Assembly: GCA_963799245.1 (NCBI GenBank)
Contig: CAWCWN010000003.1
Span: 992,001 to 1,056,000, forward strand
Direction of reading: 5' to 3'
Length of the DNA: 64,000 nucleotides
Origin: CAWCWN01 sp963799245
Lineage (GTDB): Bacteria > Chloroflexota > Ktedonobacteria > Ktedonobacterales > Ktedonobacteraceae
Positions 55,262 to 63,931 of this stretch are shown one piece after another; position 1 is the first letter of the stretch; every line of letters begins with the position of its first letter. A program made the translations under genes and the position numbers. The notes beneath the pieces are model-generated. The model was not told the origin of the DNA. It ran no database searches and was given only the letters and a program-made list of their open reading frames with translations.

Positions 55262-55534
55262 TGCGTTCTCCTCCCACGTTCAATTGGCGAGACGGTTGCG
55301 ATGGTGGGTGCCGTACATACTCATATCCACCGCCACCTTCATTATGCCAGTCCCCGTCAAGCTTATCAGGCCGTTGGGTGCTTATTTATAGCCCAAATTG
55401 TATCATGATGTTACTGCCTTACCGCCATCCCGTTACTAGCAGTAGAAAACAAAAACAGAACGTGACAAACTGGTTCGCCAGTTTGTTCAGATACATAAGT
55501 CGTACTGCTTTACAGGTCTGTAGGAGGAATACGA

Positions 55535-56233
55535 GTGAAAATCATGGTGGCAGACGATGATCGCGACATGGTAGATATGCTAAGCTACTGGCTCAAAGGC
55601 CACGGTTACGATGTCGTGCGGGCCTTCGACGGCGAACAGGCCATCAAGCGTTGGCGTGAAACGCTGCCTGACCTGGTCATCCTTGATGTCCAGATGCCCA
55701 AGCTTGATGGTTTTGAAGTATGTCGCCAGATGCGCAGTGAGACCAACTCGATGGTCCTTATTCTCACTGCGCACGATCGCGAAGATGATGAGATACGTGG
55801 ACTGGAGATGGGTGCTGACGACTATCTCAGGAAGCCATTCAGCCCGCGTCAATTACTCGCGCGTATCAAGGCCGTGATGCGTCGCTCATCGATTGCTCGG
55901 GGCTCTTCCAACACGTCCGCCATTACCGTCGGGCCCATCATACTCGATGCTATGCGTCACGAAGTAACGCGAGACGGCACTAAAGTGAGGCTAACGCCAA
56001 CCGAGAGCCGCCTGCTTCACCTGCTGCTCACCCATACCGGGCAGGTCCTTACCACGGACGTGATCATCGAACGTGTCTGGGGCTATGACGAAGCGGGAGA
56101 TTCTGGCCTGGTCAAAACACATATTCGCCACCTGCGCCAGAAGGTTGAGCCGGATCCGAATAGCCCCCAGTACATTATGACGGTTCCTGGAGTAGGATAC
56201 ACTTTTAGCGCTCCGGTCAGCATCGAGCAATAA
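55535..56233 (+). CDS. OmpR/PhoB-family response regulator
   Basis: 232 residues: receiver domain with phosphoacceptor Asp51 (VILDVQMPKLDG), acidic pair DDD at 7-9, Thr and Lys in ILTAHD and LRKPFS, then a winged-helix DNA-binding domain (LTPTESRLLHLLLTHTGQVL to YIMTVPGVGYTF). GTG start at 55535 is fixed by AGGAGG seven bases upstream. No histidine kinase gene is adjacent; the soluble kinase at 40.2 kb is a possible partner. A 17-bp hairpin follows. Confidence 0.95.
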   Translation: MKIMVADDDRDMVDMLSYWLKGHGYDVVRAFDGEQAIKRWRETLPDLVILDVQMPKLDGFEVCRQMRSETNSMVLILTAHDREDDEIRGLEMGADDYLRKPFSPRQLLARIKAVMRRSSIARGSSNTSAITVGPIILDAMRHEVTRDGTKVRLTPTESRLLHLLLTHTGQVLTTDVIIERVWGYDEAGDSGLVKTHIRHLRQKVEPDPNSPQYIMTVPGVGYTFSAPVSIEQ

Positions 56234-56257
56234 TTTATCCCTCAAGTCTGCAAGCCA

Positions 56258-56297
56258 GAGGTTAAAGTGCTGAGACCCGGCTCAGCACTTTAACCTC
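56258..56297. terminator. 17-bp perfect hairpin after the response regulator
   Basis: Arms 56258-56274 and 56281-56297 with a six-base loop. No U-tract. One of several long, perfect, unique hairpins in the window. Confidence 0.65.
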
Positions 56298-56434
56298 CAC
56301 AGCCCCTTCTTAACCATACCTCAACACAATTGCCATCGCTTCGCTCACAGCAGGGGCGTATAATCGTTGGCAGCTAAATCCCATAGTCGTTCAGAAACCC
56401 GTCCGCTCCGACCAACTGACAGGTAGCTAAATGT

Positions 56435-57406
56435 ATGAACTTGAAAAGAAGAGATCCGCCGGCCCACGCACTGCCACGCCCTGTTGCCCCGCCTGCCGAG
56501 CGGTGTGATTGCCAATCTCTCTCATCACTACAAGCGGTAGCGGCTACGCAGGAGGAGCAGGCAAGCGTAGATACCGAAAAAACGACCCCCACTACAGCAA
56601 GCTTGAATGCAGAGCTGCGCAGACAGCTGGCTAACCTTTTCCCGCGTTCTACGCCAGTGAGTCTCTTCTTACTGCATGCTTCACAACTGGAACAGGTCTC
56701 CCTTACACAGCAGGCGTCGATCAATCAGCGCCAGCGCTTTCACGCCCCGGCCAGCTTTTTAGAGCAGGTTATGGCGAACGTACGACGTGCCATCAGGAAC
56801 AAAGACCAGATTTTGCTTGATAAAGGAGTAGGCGCCGCAATCATTTTCCCTGAGGTTGACCTGCAGGGTATCTCAGGCATATTGGAGCGCATCTATCACA
56901 GCGTCAGTCTTCTGCAGGCAGAGACGGTCATTCCACCTTTGCAACACCGGACTGACGTGGCTATGGGTATTGGTTCTTACCCTGAGAATGGGGGGTCGCT
57001 GGAGCACCTCCTGCATCACGTGAGTATAACAGCGCGCAGATTTACTCTGCGCCCGGCCATCACCACCCAGTTATGGAGGATCGAACCATTGCGCAGCGAG
57101 GCGGAAGCATTGGCGGCCCCCCACATGCAAGAGGCGGTGCAGCAGGGGCGGGCCCGGAAAGGCGTGCCATTCATGCAGCTGCCCTCGCAGCTGCCGCTAC
57201 GTTTGAAGTCACTTCTTCCCCATGCCATTGCCCTCAAGCTCTGCTGTGCGCCCGTCGGACGCGATCACCACTTCCTCACCGTTGCGATGGCAGAACCATC
57301 AGATAGCGCATCTATCCGCTATCTTACAGAGGTAACCGGCCTGACAATTTTTCCCGTCGCCTGTGATGTTGAGCAATTACATGCCCTGCTGGCAACTGCA
57401 TGGTAA
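56435..57406 (+). CDS. Degenerate GGDEF-like plus MshEN-like protein
   Basis: 323 residues. A Pro-rich N-terminus (1-60) precedes a region (about 75-215) with the pattern of a nucleotide-cyclase fold that has lost its GGDEF signature (AAIIFPEVDLQGISGILERI, VAMGIGSYPENGG). The C-terminal 85 residues look like the MshEN/GspE N-terminal domain: PSQLPLRLKSLLPHAIALKL, LTVAMAEPSDSASI, YLTEVTGLTIFPVACDVEQL. MshEN domains bind cyclic di-GMP in ATPases of type IV pilus and secretion systems, yet no ATPase is attached here. The role may be as a stand-alone second-messenger receptor; this is inference. Start ATG has no clear SD. Confidence 0.65.
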   Translation: MNLKRRDPPAHALPRPVAPPAERCDCQSLSSLQAVAATQEEQASVDTEKTTPTTASLNAELRRQLANLFPRSTPVSLFLLHASQLEQVSLTQQASINQRQRFHAPASFLEQVMANVRRAIRNKDQILLDKGVGAAIIFPEVDLQGISGILERIYHSVSLLQAETVIPPLQHRTDVAMGIGSYPENGGSLEHLLHHVSITARRFTLRPAITTQLWRIEPLRSEAEALAAPHMQEAVQQGRARKGVPFMQLPSQLPLRLKSLLPHAIALKLCCAPVGRDHHFLTVAMAEPSDSASIRYLTEVTGLTIFPVACDVEQLHALLATAW

Positions 57407-57647
57407 CGCCGCTAAAGGCATGTTTTTCACTTCACGAGCTTCATCTGTTTCCAGTCGCCAGCATACATCAAAGGTGATGAATATACAACCGCGCTATCCG
57501 CAAAATTAACCATATCGTAACTGTTCCTCAATGTAAAAGTGCATCACAATTGGTTACTATAACATGCAATGAGACATGTATTTGTAGCGCACGATACATC
57601 TCAAACAGTCTTATGTACATTTATCTTTCATTTCGAGGAGAGAAGAA

Positions 57648-57869
57648 ATGGTTGTTCAACTGATCCAGGATGATGTTCTTTTAACGTTCAAAGAGGCTAT
57701 GAGCTATTTGCGTGTCAGTCGCTCTACACTTTATCGTCTCATGTGGTCTGGTCAATTAACCGGTCATAAGGTCGGAAGCACCTGGAGGTTCTATCGTGAA
57801 GATCTGCGGGCCTGCGTTGGTCGTGAGATAAATGTGGCTGGCTTATCAAGCAGCGGCGTCATCAATTAA
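57648..57869 (+). CDS. Excisionase-family helix-turn-helix protein
   Basis: 73 residues. MerR/excisionase-type winged HTH (LLTFKEAMSYLRVSRSTLYR, LTGHKVGSTWRFYREDL) as in HTH_17 proteins. Usually such small proteins are transcription factors or recombination directionality factors; no integrase is nearby, so a regulator is likelier. GAGGAGAGAAG precedes the ATG. Isolated, with a strong terminator about 85 bases downstream. Confidence 0.88.
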   Translation: MVVQLIQDDVLLTFKEAMSYLRVSRSTLYRLMWSGQLTGHKVGSTWRFYREDLRACVGREINVAGLSSSGVIN

Positions 57870-57951
57870 GCTGTCTCTCTGCATTTTTCTTTAGCATGCG
57901 CTGTGTGAAAAAACGAAACTATCTTCCAGAACTATATTGATGCTTTATAAG

Positions 57952-57988
57952 AAACAGGGCGGCTGTAGTGGCTGCCTTGTTTTTTTGC
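57952..57988 (+). terminator. Rho-independent terminator after the HTH gene
   Basis: Arms 57952-57963 and 57971-57982 (two G-U pairs), seven-base loop, immediately followed by TTTTT. Classical form. Confidence 0.85.
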
Positions 57989-58002
57989 GCTCTGTGCTGG
58001 AG

Positions 58003-58803
58003 TCAAAGCCGACTGTAGTCCGTGATTTTCCAATCATTGCCTATTTTAGCCACGGAGAGCGCCACCGTATAACTTAGATGACTGCGTTTTACATCTACGC
58101 TTATGGTAAAATGAGATAGATCCGGCCCGTTATTTGGATCAGTTCTAAAAGTTGGCTGTCCCAGCACATATGAGTTTACCGGTCCATAGGTGCCATCCCG
58201 TTCGCTGGCCTGGCTGGTAAATTGCTGCTCGCTGAGTCCACTTATTGTGTCCTGAGGGGCCAGGTCAGCATAAGCTGCATGATAGTCGCGCGCCTGTAGA
58301 TTGGCATAGTAGTCGTCCGCAATATTGACAGCACCGGCTACCTCCTGATAGAGGGGGCTGATAAAGGTATATGCGCCCCAACCGCAGAGTCCGCATGCAA
58401 CAAGTAAGAGTGTCCCCACAAGCGCACTCACGATCCAGGGCCATTTACGCGCTTTTTTAACAGGAGGCGCCAAAAAAGGTCCTCCAGGGGGAGGAGGGTA
58501 CACCTTCGGACCTCCAGGTGACGCTTGCACAGGCGCTTCGATGCCATAGCCTCCACTCGGTAAAGGCGCCTGCGTAAGCGGCGTGGCCATCTTCTCATAG
58601 AACGAAGGCGGCGGTGGATAGATAAAACCTGGCGCGGCGGGTTCATCCCGCACAGGAGTTGGGCTGGATAGCGCTTCGGGTAGTCCACCAGTAGGGGGTG
58701 CGGCGGGAAATTCATAAAGCGGCGGCGCTGCTTGCTGCGCTGCGCTATCATATATATCTCCATCCCTCTGTTCTTCTGGCGCTTCCTCATCGGGAGAATG
58801 CAT
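58003..58803 (-). CDS. Membrane-anchored protein with Pro-rich N-terminus
   Basis: 266 residues. The first 115 are Pro/Ala/Gly-rich and disordered (IYPPPPSFYEK, KVYPPPPGGPFLAPP), inside the cell; one membrane helix follows (WPWIVSALVGTLLLVACGLCG), then an external domain of about 120 residues resembling the DUF4878/NTF2-like class (DDYYANLQARDYHAAYADLA, VALSVAKIGNDWKITDY). AAGGAG lies ten bases before the ATG. The layout is common in Chloroflexota and actinobacterial surface proteins of unknown function. Confidence 0.75.
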   Translation of the reverse strand: MHSPDEEAPEEQRDGDIYDSAAQQAAPPLYEFPAAPPTGGLPEALSSPTPVRDEPAAPGFIYPPPPSFYEKMATPLTQAPLPSGGYGIEAPVQASPGGPKVYPPPPGGPFLAPPVKKARKWPWIVSALVGTLLLVACGLCGWGAYTFISPLYQEVAGAVNIADDYYANLQARDYHAAYADLAPQDTISGLSEQQFTSQASERDGTYGPVNSYVLGQPTFRTDPNNGPDLSHFTISVDVKRSHLSYTVALSVAKIGNDWKITDYSRL

Positions 58804-58920
58804 ACGCTCGAGGCTCCTTTAATACCCATAAGCATTCGGATTATTACTGACTTCTTTTTCATCAAGAGTATAGCGGTTTACAGAGAGAAACGCAAGAAAG
58901 CCGCAACGAAAAACGCAAAT

Positions 58921-58957
58921 GAAGAGCGTCGCCCGTAGGCAGCGGGCGACGCTCTTC
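58921..58957 (-). terminator. Terminator after the HTH/GAF regulator
   Basis: 15-base perfect arms (58957-58943 and 58935-58921), seven-base loop; on the minus strand ATTTGCGTTTTTC follows, so a U-tract starts after eight bases. Confidence 0.75.
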
Positions 58958-58979
58958 AGCGCGTCAATACATCATACGC

Positions 58980-60148
58980 TCAGCGTATTTTCTTGAGTAT
59001 ATCCTCCTCGCGCGCGCGCCGCCGCTCATAATGATGACTGCCGATCTCTTCAAACTCCGCCTCGATATGTGCCCGCACCTGTATTTCTGCCTCCTGGCGC
59101 GAGATATTCATTTTACGCGCATGGGCTATGATGCGGTTGACATACGAGCGATTTATCTCGTCGCGCTGCCAGCGTAAATCTGGCATTGGCCTGAGATTTA
59201 AGAGCGAGAAAGGAAAGAATTCGTGTTCAGGAAAGGCAAGCGCCATCAATTGCGCGTATTCAAGTACAGATTGGCAGACGACGGGATGCGCAAAAAAGGC
59301 TGGCTGGGTGCTGGAAACAATCAAAACGCCGGCAATGCGCCCCGCGAAGGTCACGGGGCAGGCACAGGCGCTAAGTTCAAAATCGTCGATCTCGTACTGC
59401 AAACGCTCACTCTCATCCAGCATATTCCATACCTGCAAGCGATCGCGTATCGCCGCCGTACCAGCCAGCGTGGTGCTGCCAAGGTAGACGTTATTAACAA
59501 GCATGGCGGGCCAGGGATCATTGCCGCGCATCATCGCTTCGTACAGTGAGTGGATGCCATGTGCACGAGCGGGCATCAATCTTGCGTATGTTATTGCCAC
59601 ACCTTTGCGCTCGGGATCAAAGTGCAGTAGAGCATGGTCGAAAATGGCATGTAATATTTCCCAGCGGCGTGCTCCTGGTTCGACGATAGTGGTAAACAGG
59701 TCCATGACCTGGCGATAGATGTCTTTCTGTACCTCCCGCAACGGCGTAGTAAACTCACCTAACGTATCAGGGAAGGTCAGGTTTATGACGGAGAGCAGAT
59801 GTTCGCGATATTCGGGCATAGCGGTAACGAGTTTTCTCAGATGGGTGGGTCGTGGGTCCGAGCTTCCATTCATCCAGCGATAGATAGTGTTCTCAGCTAC
59901 TTCCAGCTCAGCGGCAAGGCGGCCGATCGCCGCACGGTCGCGCCGCAAAATGTCAGATAAGAACGAACTAAACGGCGAAAGCAGTCCCTCCTGCTTGTCC
60001 TGTAACTCATACGCCGCCGATGCTTCGCTGGGAGTTTGCGGCTTCTGTAGATCCTGCAGAGCTGATGGTAGAAGGTTTTCCTCGCCGGGCAGTTTTTTTT
60101 TGGGTCGTCCACGCTTTTTGGCCGCCGAGATACATCTCCTGAGCTCAT
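58980..60148 (-). pseudogene. HTH/GAF-type transcription regulator with a 5' frameshift
   Basis: The main open frame (58980-60149) has no ATG; within it only TTG 59948 can start, which cuts into the HTH. The HTH (IGRLAAELEVAENTIYRWMN) is followed by a GAF-like sensor domain (about 95-250) and a charged helical end. A proper start exists one frame away: ATG 60148 with AGGGAGGG ten bases upstream, reading MSSGDVS. Removing one of two TC units at 60127-60130 makes it continue as AAKKRGRPKKKLPGEE, an AT-hook, and into the HTH frame. Slippage at the nine-A run (minus strand, 60101-60093) would also join the frames. Either a recent frameshift, a slippage-controlled gene or a sequencing error. Confidence 0.7.
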
Positions 60149-60437
60149 CCTACCTAATCCCTCCCTGGAGCACTGCAGAAAATACTTTGGCTTCGCAAAT
60201 GCCGGCAAATCATAACAAACGTATAATACCATAAACTGCACACTTTGTTAAGTAGCATAATTAGTAAAGCATTTCATAGTTACATAAATTCTTGTATAGT
60301 ATGACGTCATCTGTTTCGCCGGTATCTCTGCCATCACACAAAATCCTGTATTTTGCTGCCCTTCGCATCCTGTCATACAATGTTAATACGAAAGTACTAC
60401 AATGTTTTATACACATTGTCTTCTTTAATTTTCTCCT

Positions 60438-60445
60438 GTTATACT
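60438..60445 (+). promoter_or_regulatory. Extended -10 promoter of the methyltransferase
   Basis: TG-T-TATACT (TG at 60437-60438, TATACT 60440-60445) with TTGTCT at 60416-60421 as -35, spacer 18. Start near 60452, leader about 55 bases. The rest of 60149-60506 is AT-rich and shows no gene. Confidence 0.65.
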
Positions 60446-60506
60446 TATATATATTAAAAACTTCTCGGGAAGCTTTTAATAACTAAACGAAAGTGGGGAC
60501 TGTGTT

Positions 60507-61409
60507 ATGGCAGCCAGCAATCTCGTATACAACAATGAGCACGGTTTACCTCTGAATGCTATTGAATGGCTGGAGATCCATCACAATAGCAAAGCCCACG
60601 AGCGTGGGCGTATGATTTGCGATCTTCAACTCCAACCTGGCAGTTTTGTCGTTGATGCCGGCTGTGGGCCAGGCCTGTGGACACCTTTCCTGGCAAGAGC
60701 CATAGGCCGCAGGGGGCGCATCATAGGCGTCGATATCTCTCCCGAGGCATTGATCACTGCCCAACAACGCAGCTACGGAAAGCCATATCAGCGCCAGGTT
60801 CAATATAAATGCGCCACCATGGAACAGCTGCCAATTCCCTATAATACGGCCGATGCTATCTTCAGCGCCAACGTCAGCCAGTACCTGCCAGACCCATGTG
60901 CTACCTTCACTGCCATGGCGCAATATCTCAAGTATGGCGGTAAGTTGATCATCAAAGATATCGATTTTGGTACGATGCGCTTTCACAATATCGATACTGC
61001 CCTCCAGGCACGCGTCCTCCAGGCGCGTGAGCGCTGGGAAGGCATCCGCATCAATGAGGGGTTCATGTTCGAAGATAGCTGGGTCGGCTCAAAGCTCGCA
61101 GACTACCTGCGGGGAGCCGGTTTTGAGAATGTGCAGGAAAAAAGTTACCGGATTAGGCGCACCTATCCTCTACCCGCCGATTTTCGCTATTACCTGCAGG
61201 GCATCGCCGAATGGTTCGTGTGTGAAGGGGCACCGCTACTGGCAGACGAGGACATCAGTAGCTGGTTACAGTGCTTTCTTGATCCTGAATTGAATGTCAT
61301 GGATCAAACTACTTTTATAAGCGAAGAAACAGAATTCGTGGTGACAGGCACCTGGAATAAGCGCCCCACGTATAGCGTTCACTATGATGTGCAGGCAGTC
61401 GCCCTCTGA
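60507..61409 (+). CDS. Class I SAM-dependent methyltransferase
   Basis: 300 residues. Rossmann-type SAM site VVDAGCGPGLWTPFLARAIG and IIGVDISPEALITA, then MEQLPIPYNTADAIFSANV and YGGKLIIKDIDFG, as in UbiE/COQ5-like small-molecule methyltransferases. The C-terminal 110 residues form a cap typical of the natural-product branch. GTGGGGACTG stands before the ATG as a weak SD. No biosynthetic partners nearby, so the substrate is unknown. Confidence 0.9.
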   Translation: MAASNLVYNNEHGLPLNAIEWLEIHHNSKAHERGRMICDLQLQPGSFVVDAGCGPGLWTPFLARAIGRRGRIIGVDISPEALITAQQRSYGKPYQRQVQYKCATMEQLPIPYNTADAIFSANVSQYLPDPCATFTAMAQYLKYGGKLIIKDIDFGTMRFHNIDTALQARVLQARERWEGIRINEGFMFEDSWVGSKLADYLRGAGFENVQEKSYRIRRTYPLPADFRYYLQGIAEWFVCEGAPLLADEDISSWLQCFLDPELNVMDQTTFISEETEFVVTGTWNKRPTYSVHYDVQAVAL

Positions 61410-61428
61410 ACAAGGCTAGATAACAGAA

Positions 61429-61475
61429 GGAGCAAGTAGTACCGAATATGTACTGCTTGCTCCCTCTGTTTTAGC
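61429..61475 (+). terminator. Terminator after the methyltransferase
   Basis: 14-base arms (61429-61442 and 61450-61463, one G-U), seven-base loop, followed by CTCTGTTTT. A second stem at about 61480-61501 (AACGGCC/GGCCGTT) serves the convergent gene. Confidence 0.75.
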
Positions 61476-61514
61476 TCATAAACGGCCCGCGCAGGCCGTT
61501 CCCGTACTTGTAGC

Positions 61515-61745
61515 TTAACGAGTGTCGCTGAGCTCTTCGGCAATCATTGCTATGGCAATATCACCGACCAGCGATTGCAGTTGACCGTGTAGCTGTCCCA
61601 CCTGCTCCATACGCGCAGTAATGAATTCATGTTGTGAGGCTCCATAGGCTAAACCCGTGAGGCCCCGCTGAGCTGCTTCATATTCGGCACTGATCTGCGC
61701 CAACAACCTTGCCACTTCACTGCGTTGTTCTTGAGCTCCAAGCAT
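61515..61745 (-). CDS. Small helical protein of unknown function
   Basis: 76 residues from ATG 61745 (AAGGAGAGGG about ten bases upstream). Two amphipathic helices (SEVARLLAQISAEYEAAQRG and FITARMEQVGQLHGQLQSLV) and an acidic end. The frame is open 20 codons upstream, but the SD favours the inner ATG. No family recognised; the pattern resembles short dimerising proteins. Confidence 0.65.
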   Translation of the reverse strand: MLGAQEQRSEVARLLAQISAEYEAAQRGLTGLAYGASQHEFITARMEQVGQLHGQLQSLVGDIAIAMIAEELSDTR

Positions 61746-61995
61746 GGTTTCCCTCTCCTTACTGGTGTCAAACTCCCCCCCCGGATCACGGTCCCTTACC
61801 TCGCGCACACAAAATATCCGTTGTATTTACATTGTGCATCACTTGTTAGAAAACGATAAATACATGCACATTCATAGTATGCATGATAATGCATCTTCTT
61901 GTCCAGTAGTTTAACACCTTTTTTCGGACATATAGCCTGTTTTTACAAAAAAAAATTTATATCCGCTATCACCGCCTCTCCTTTGTAGTTAGAGA

Positions 61996-62033
61996 TACTG
62001 TTTCCTTGCTCATCTGAACGTATATGGATACAG
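61996..62033 (+). repeat. Dispersed repeat family 1, copy C
   Basis: TTTCCTTGCTCATCTGAACG then TATATGGATACAG. Ends two bases before the left inverted repeat of the insertion sequence. Confidence 0.6.
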
Positions 62034-62096
62034 GCACATGAGACACCCCGAATTTTCGAGGTAGAGCTTAGAAGCGGATGAGCTCGCCAAAAAAGG

Positions 62097-62151
62097 CCTC
62101 CGAAGATAGACTGAATGGATTGAAAATGAACTATTCAGTTCTCTTAGGAGG
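62097..62151 (+). promoter_or_regulatory. Hairpin masking the transposase ribosome-binding site
   Basis: CCTCCGAAGA...GACTGAAT (62097-62116) is nearly the reverse complement of ATTCAGTTCTCTTAGGAGG (62133-62151). The right arm contains the SD AGGAGG. Folding would block translation of transposase from transcripts that enter from outside. Confidence 0.7.
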
Positions 62152-62158
62152 TCTTTTC

Positions 62159-63538
62159 ATGCGCAAACAGTATCCCATACCCGTTCCTAATGAGCAAGCT
62201 CTACCTTATGAGGCTGCTGATATCGCCCAAGGTGTCGGTATTGAGCTGGCAACCTTTTTGTTTCCCTTGCTGGTGACCTTAGACAGCTTGCTCGATAAGC
62301 GGCTCGTCCGGACCTTCTTGTCGAGCATCCAACTGATCATTACCTTTCGTGATCGCGTGCATGGCTTACTGCTCAGCGAGATGGGAGGCTACCTGCTCTC
62401 GCCTGAACGAGAGCGGGCTGGGACCAAACGCCTGGCGAATGTCCTGCACTCGCCCAACTGGTCTGCCGAGGTGATTGAGCAGTTTCTCTGGCAGCGCGCC
62501 ACACGCTTTCTCACCACCCTGGAGCAGCGCGCACAGCCGGCCTATGCCATCTGGGACGAGAGTGTGTGGGAGAAACCGGAAAGTCAGCAGATGGCAGATC
62601 TCGGCCCCGTGCGCTCAAGTCAAGCCCATCGTCTCACACACTACAAGCCAGGCTACGCCAAGCCACCAAGCCGCCCCATCTGTGTGCCTGGCATGAATTG
62701 GCTGGGTCTGATCGTGGTGGGACCAAAGGCGCGCTTGGGGCCGCCAGTGGTCGCCGCCATGCGCTGGTGGAGTCGTCGTGGTCTGCATGCTGACACGCAA
62801 CGCCGACTGGAAGCCAGGTTGCTGCTCGACTGCGTGGCCACGTGGGGACGCTGGCCGATCCATGTCTTTGATCGCGGCTTTGCCGGCAGTCCGTGGTTGC
62901 GCCTGTGTGTGGCCTTGCGGCAACGTTTCATTGTGCGCTGGCCGCACGGCCAGTATCTGCTTGACGAGCAAGGACGAGCCCGCAAAGCCTGGCAGATCGC
63001 TCGTGGCAAGCGCGCCTGGGGCCGACGCCGGATCTGGAATGCCCATCTCAATCGGCATCTGGACACCGCGGTGCTAGCGTTTCCTGTGAGGCATCCCGAT
63101 TTTGCCGTACCCTTCTGGCTGGTGGTCTCGCGGCAGGGAAAAGGTCGGCGCCCCTGGTATCTGCTGACGACCGAAGAGGTGCGCACGGAAGCGCAGGCCT
63201 GGCAGATCGTGTTTGCCTACGCCCGGCGCTGGCAAATTGAAGGCACCTGGCGCTTTACCAAGAGCGAGTTGGGGTTTGAATGCCCGCGTTTGCGCGAGTG
63301 GGAGCACTGCCGCAAATTGCTGTTGATGGCGACGTTGGCGTATGCGTTCTTGCTCAGCTTGATGCGCGAGGAGTGGCGCGGATGGCGAAGGTGGATGATG
63401 CATCACTACTGCCATCGCACAGGTAAGAAAGCGCGGGAAGCGAGCTTGCCGCTTTACCGACTGCGCTTAAGTTTGAGCCGCTTGTGGCAGGCCTACCCCC
63501 CACGTTTCGAGCTGTTGGCGATGCGTCGCTTAGAATGA
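62159..63538 (+). CDS. DDE transposase, IS4 family
   Basis: 459 residues from ATG 62159 (AGGAGG seven bases upstream). Catalytic Asp residues in AYAIWDESVWEKPES and IHVFDRGFAGSPW, and the IS4 C1 signature Y-x2-R-x3-E-x6-K in YARRWQIEGTWRFTKSELGFE. An in-frame ATG at 62078 could add 27 residues and, when used, would read through the SD-masking hairpin. No frameshift or internal stop, so the enzyme should be active. The C-terminus is rich in Arg and Trp (REEWRGWRRWMMHHYC). Confidence 0.93.
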   Translation: MRKQYPIPVPNEQALPYEAADIAQGVGIELATFLFPLLVTLDSLLDKRLVRTFLSSIQLIITFRDRVHGLLLSEMGGYLLSPERERAGTKRLANVLHSPNWSAEVIEQFLWQRATRFLTTLEQRAQPAYAIWDESVWEKPESQQMADLGPVRSSQAHRLTHYKPGYAKPPSRPICVPGMNWLGLIVVGPKARLGPPVVAAMRWWSRRGLHADTQRRLEARLLLDCVATWGRWPIHVFDRGFAGSPWLRLCVALRQRFIVRWPHGQYLLDEQGRARKAWQIARGKRAWGRRRIWNAHLNRHLDTAVLAFPVRHPDFAVPFWLVVSRQGKGRRPWYLLTTEEVRTEAQAWQIVFAYARRWQIEGTWRFTKSELGFECPRLREWEHCRKLLLMATLAYAFLLSLMREEWRGWRRWMMHHYCHRTGKKAREASLPLYRLRLSLSRLWQAYPPRFELLAMRRLE

Positions 63539-63835
63539 GTGGAGGGAGGAAGGAACTCAAAAGGAGAAGAAACAAGAAAGAACAGCTCTTGATTGGGAGG
63601 AGAGAGATCTCGCTCCAGAGATGTGTGTTGCCAGAAAAGGGAAAAGATGGCTCATGTGAAGAAGATCCAAGAGAACACGGGGAAGCAACAGAACGGAAAT
63701 GGCCAAGATCGAATGGGAGAACAAGAGAGAAGGAGAAATAGATGCAAACCTCTCTTGCACAAAAATCTCTTGTGTCTTCTCACGAAATATGCACATTCTC
63801 TACATGTTTCAAATCTATTCCATCCAAAAATACAA

Positions 63836-63872
63836 AAGATGGTTTTTCCTCTTATTCTGGAAAAACCATCTT
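63836..63872. terminator. 14-bp hairpin near the right end of the IS
   Basis: Perfect arms 63836-63849 and 63859-63872 with a nine-base loop, A/T-rich. Lies inside the element, some 300 bases after the transposase stop; the region 63539-63890 has no credible gene and is purine-rich. Confidence 0.6.
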
Positions 63873-63931
63873 CGTATTTACCCCAAGCATGGAAATTCGG
63901 GGTGTCACATGTTGGCAGGCATACCCAATGT

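Larger units (their letters stand above)
62036..63912 (+). mobile_element. IS4-family insertion sequence, apparently intact
   Basis: Imperfect terminal inverted repeats of about 22 bases enclose one transposase gene: left 62036-62057 (ACATGAGACACCCCGAATTT) and right 63912-63891 read inward (ACATGTGACACCCCGAATTT), two mismatches overall. Inside are the transposase with all catalytic residues, a 5' hairpin over its ribosome-binding site and a 3' hairpin. Length about 1.88 kb. No target-site duplication is obvious, so the exact outer ends are uncertain. Copies of dispersed repeat family 1 flank it on both sides in direct orientation. Confidence 0.82.
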
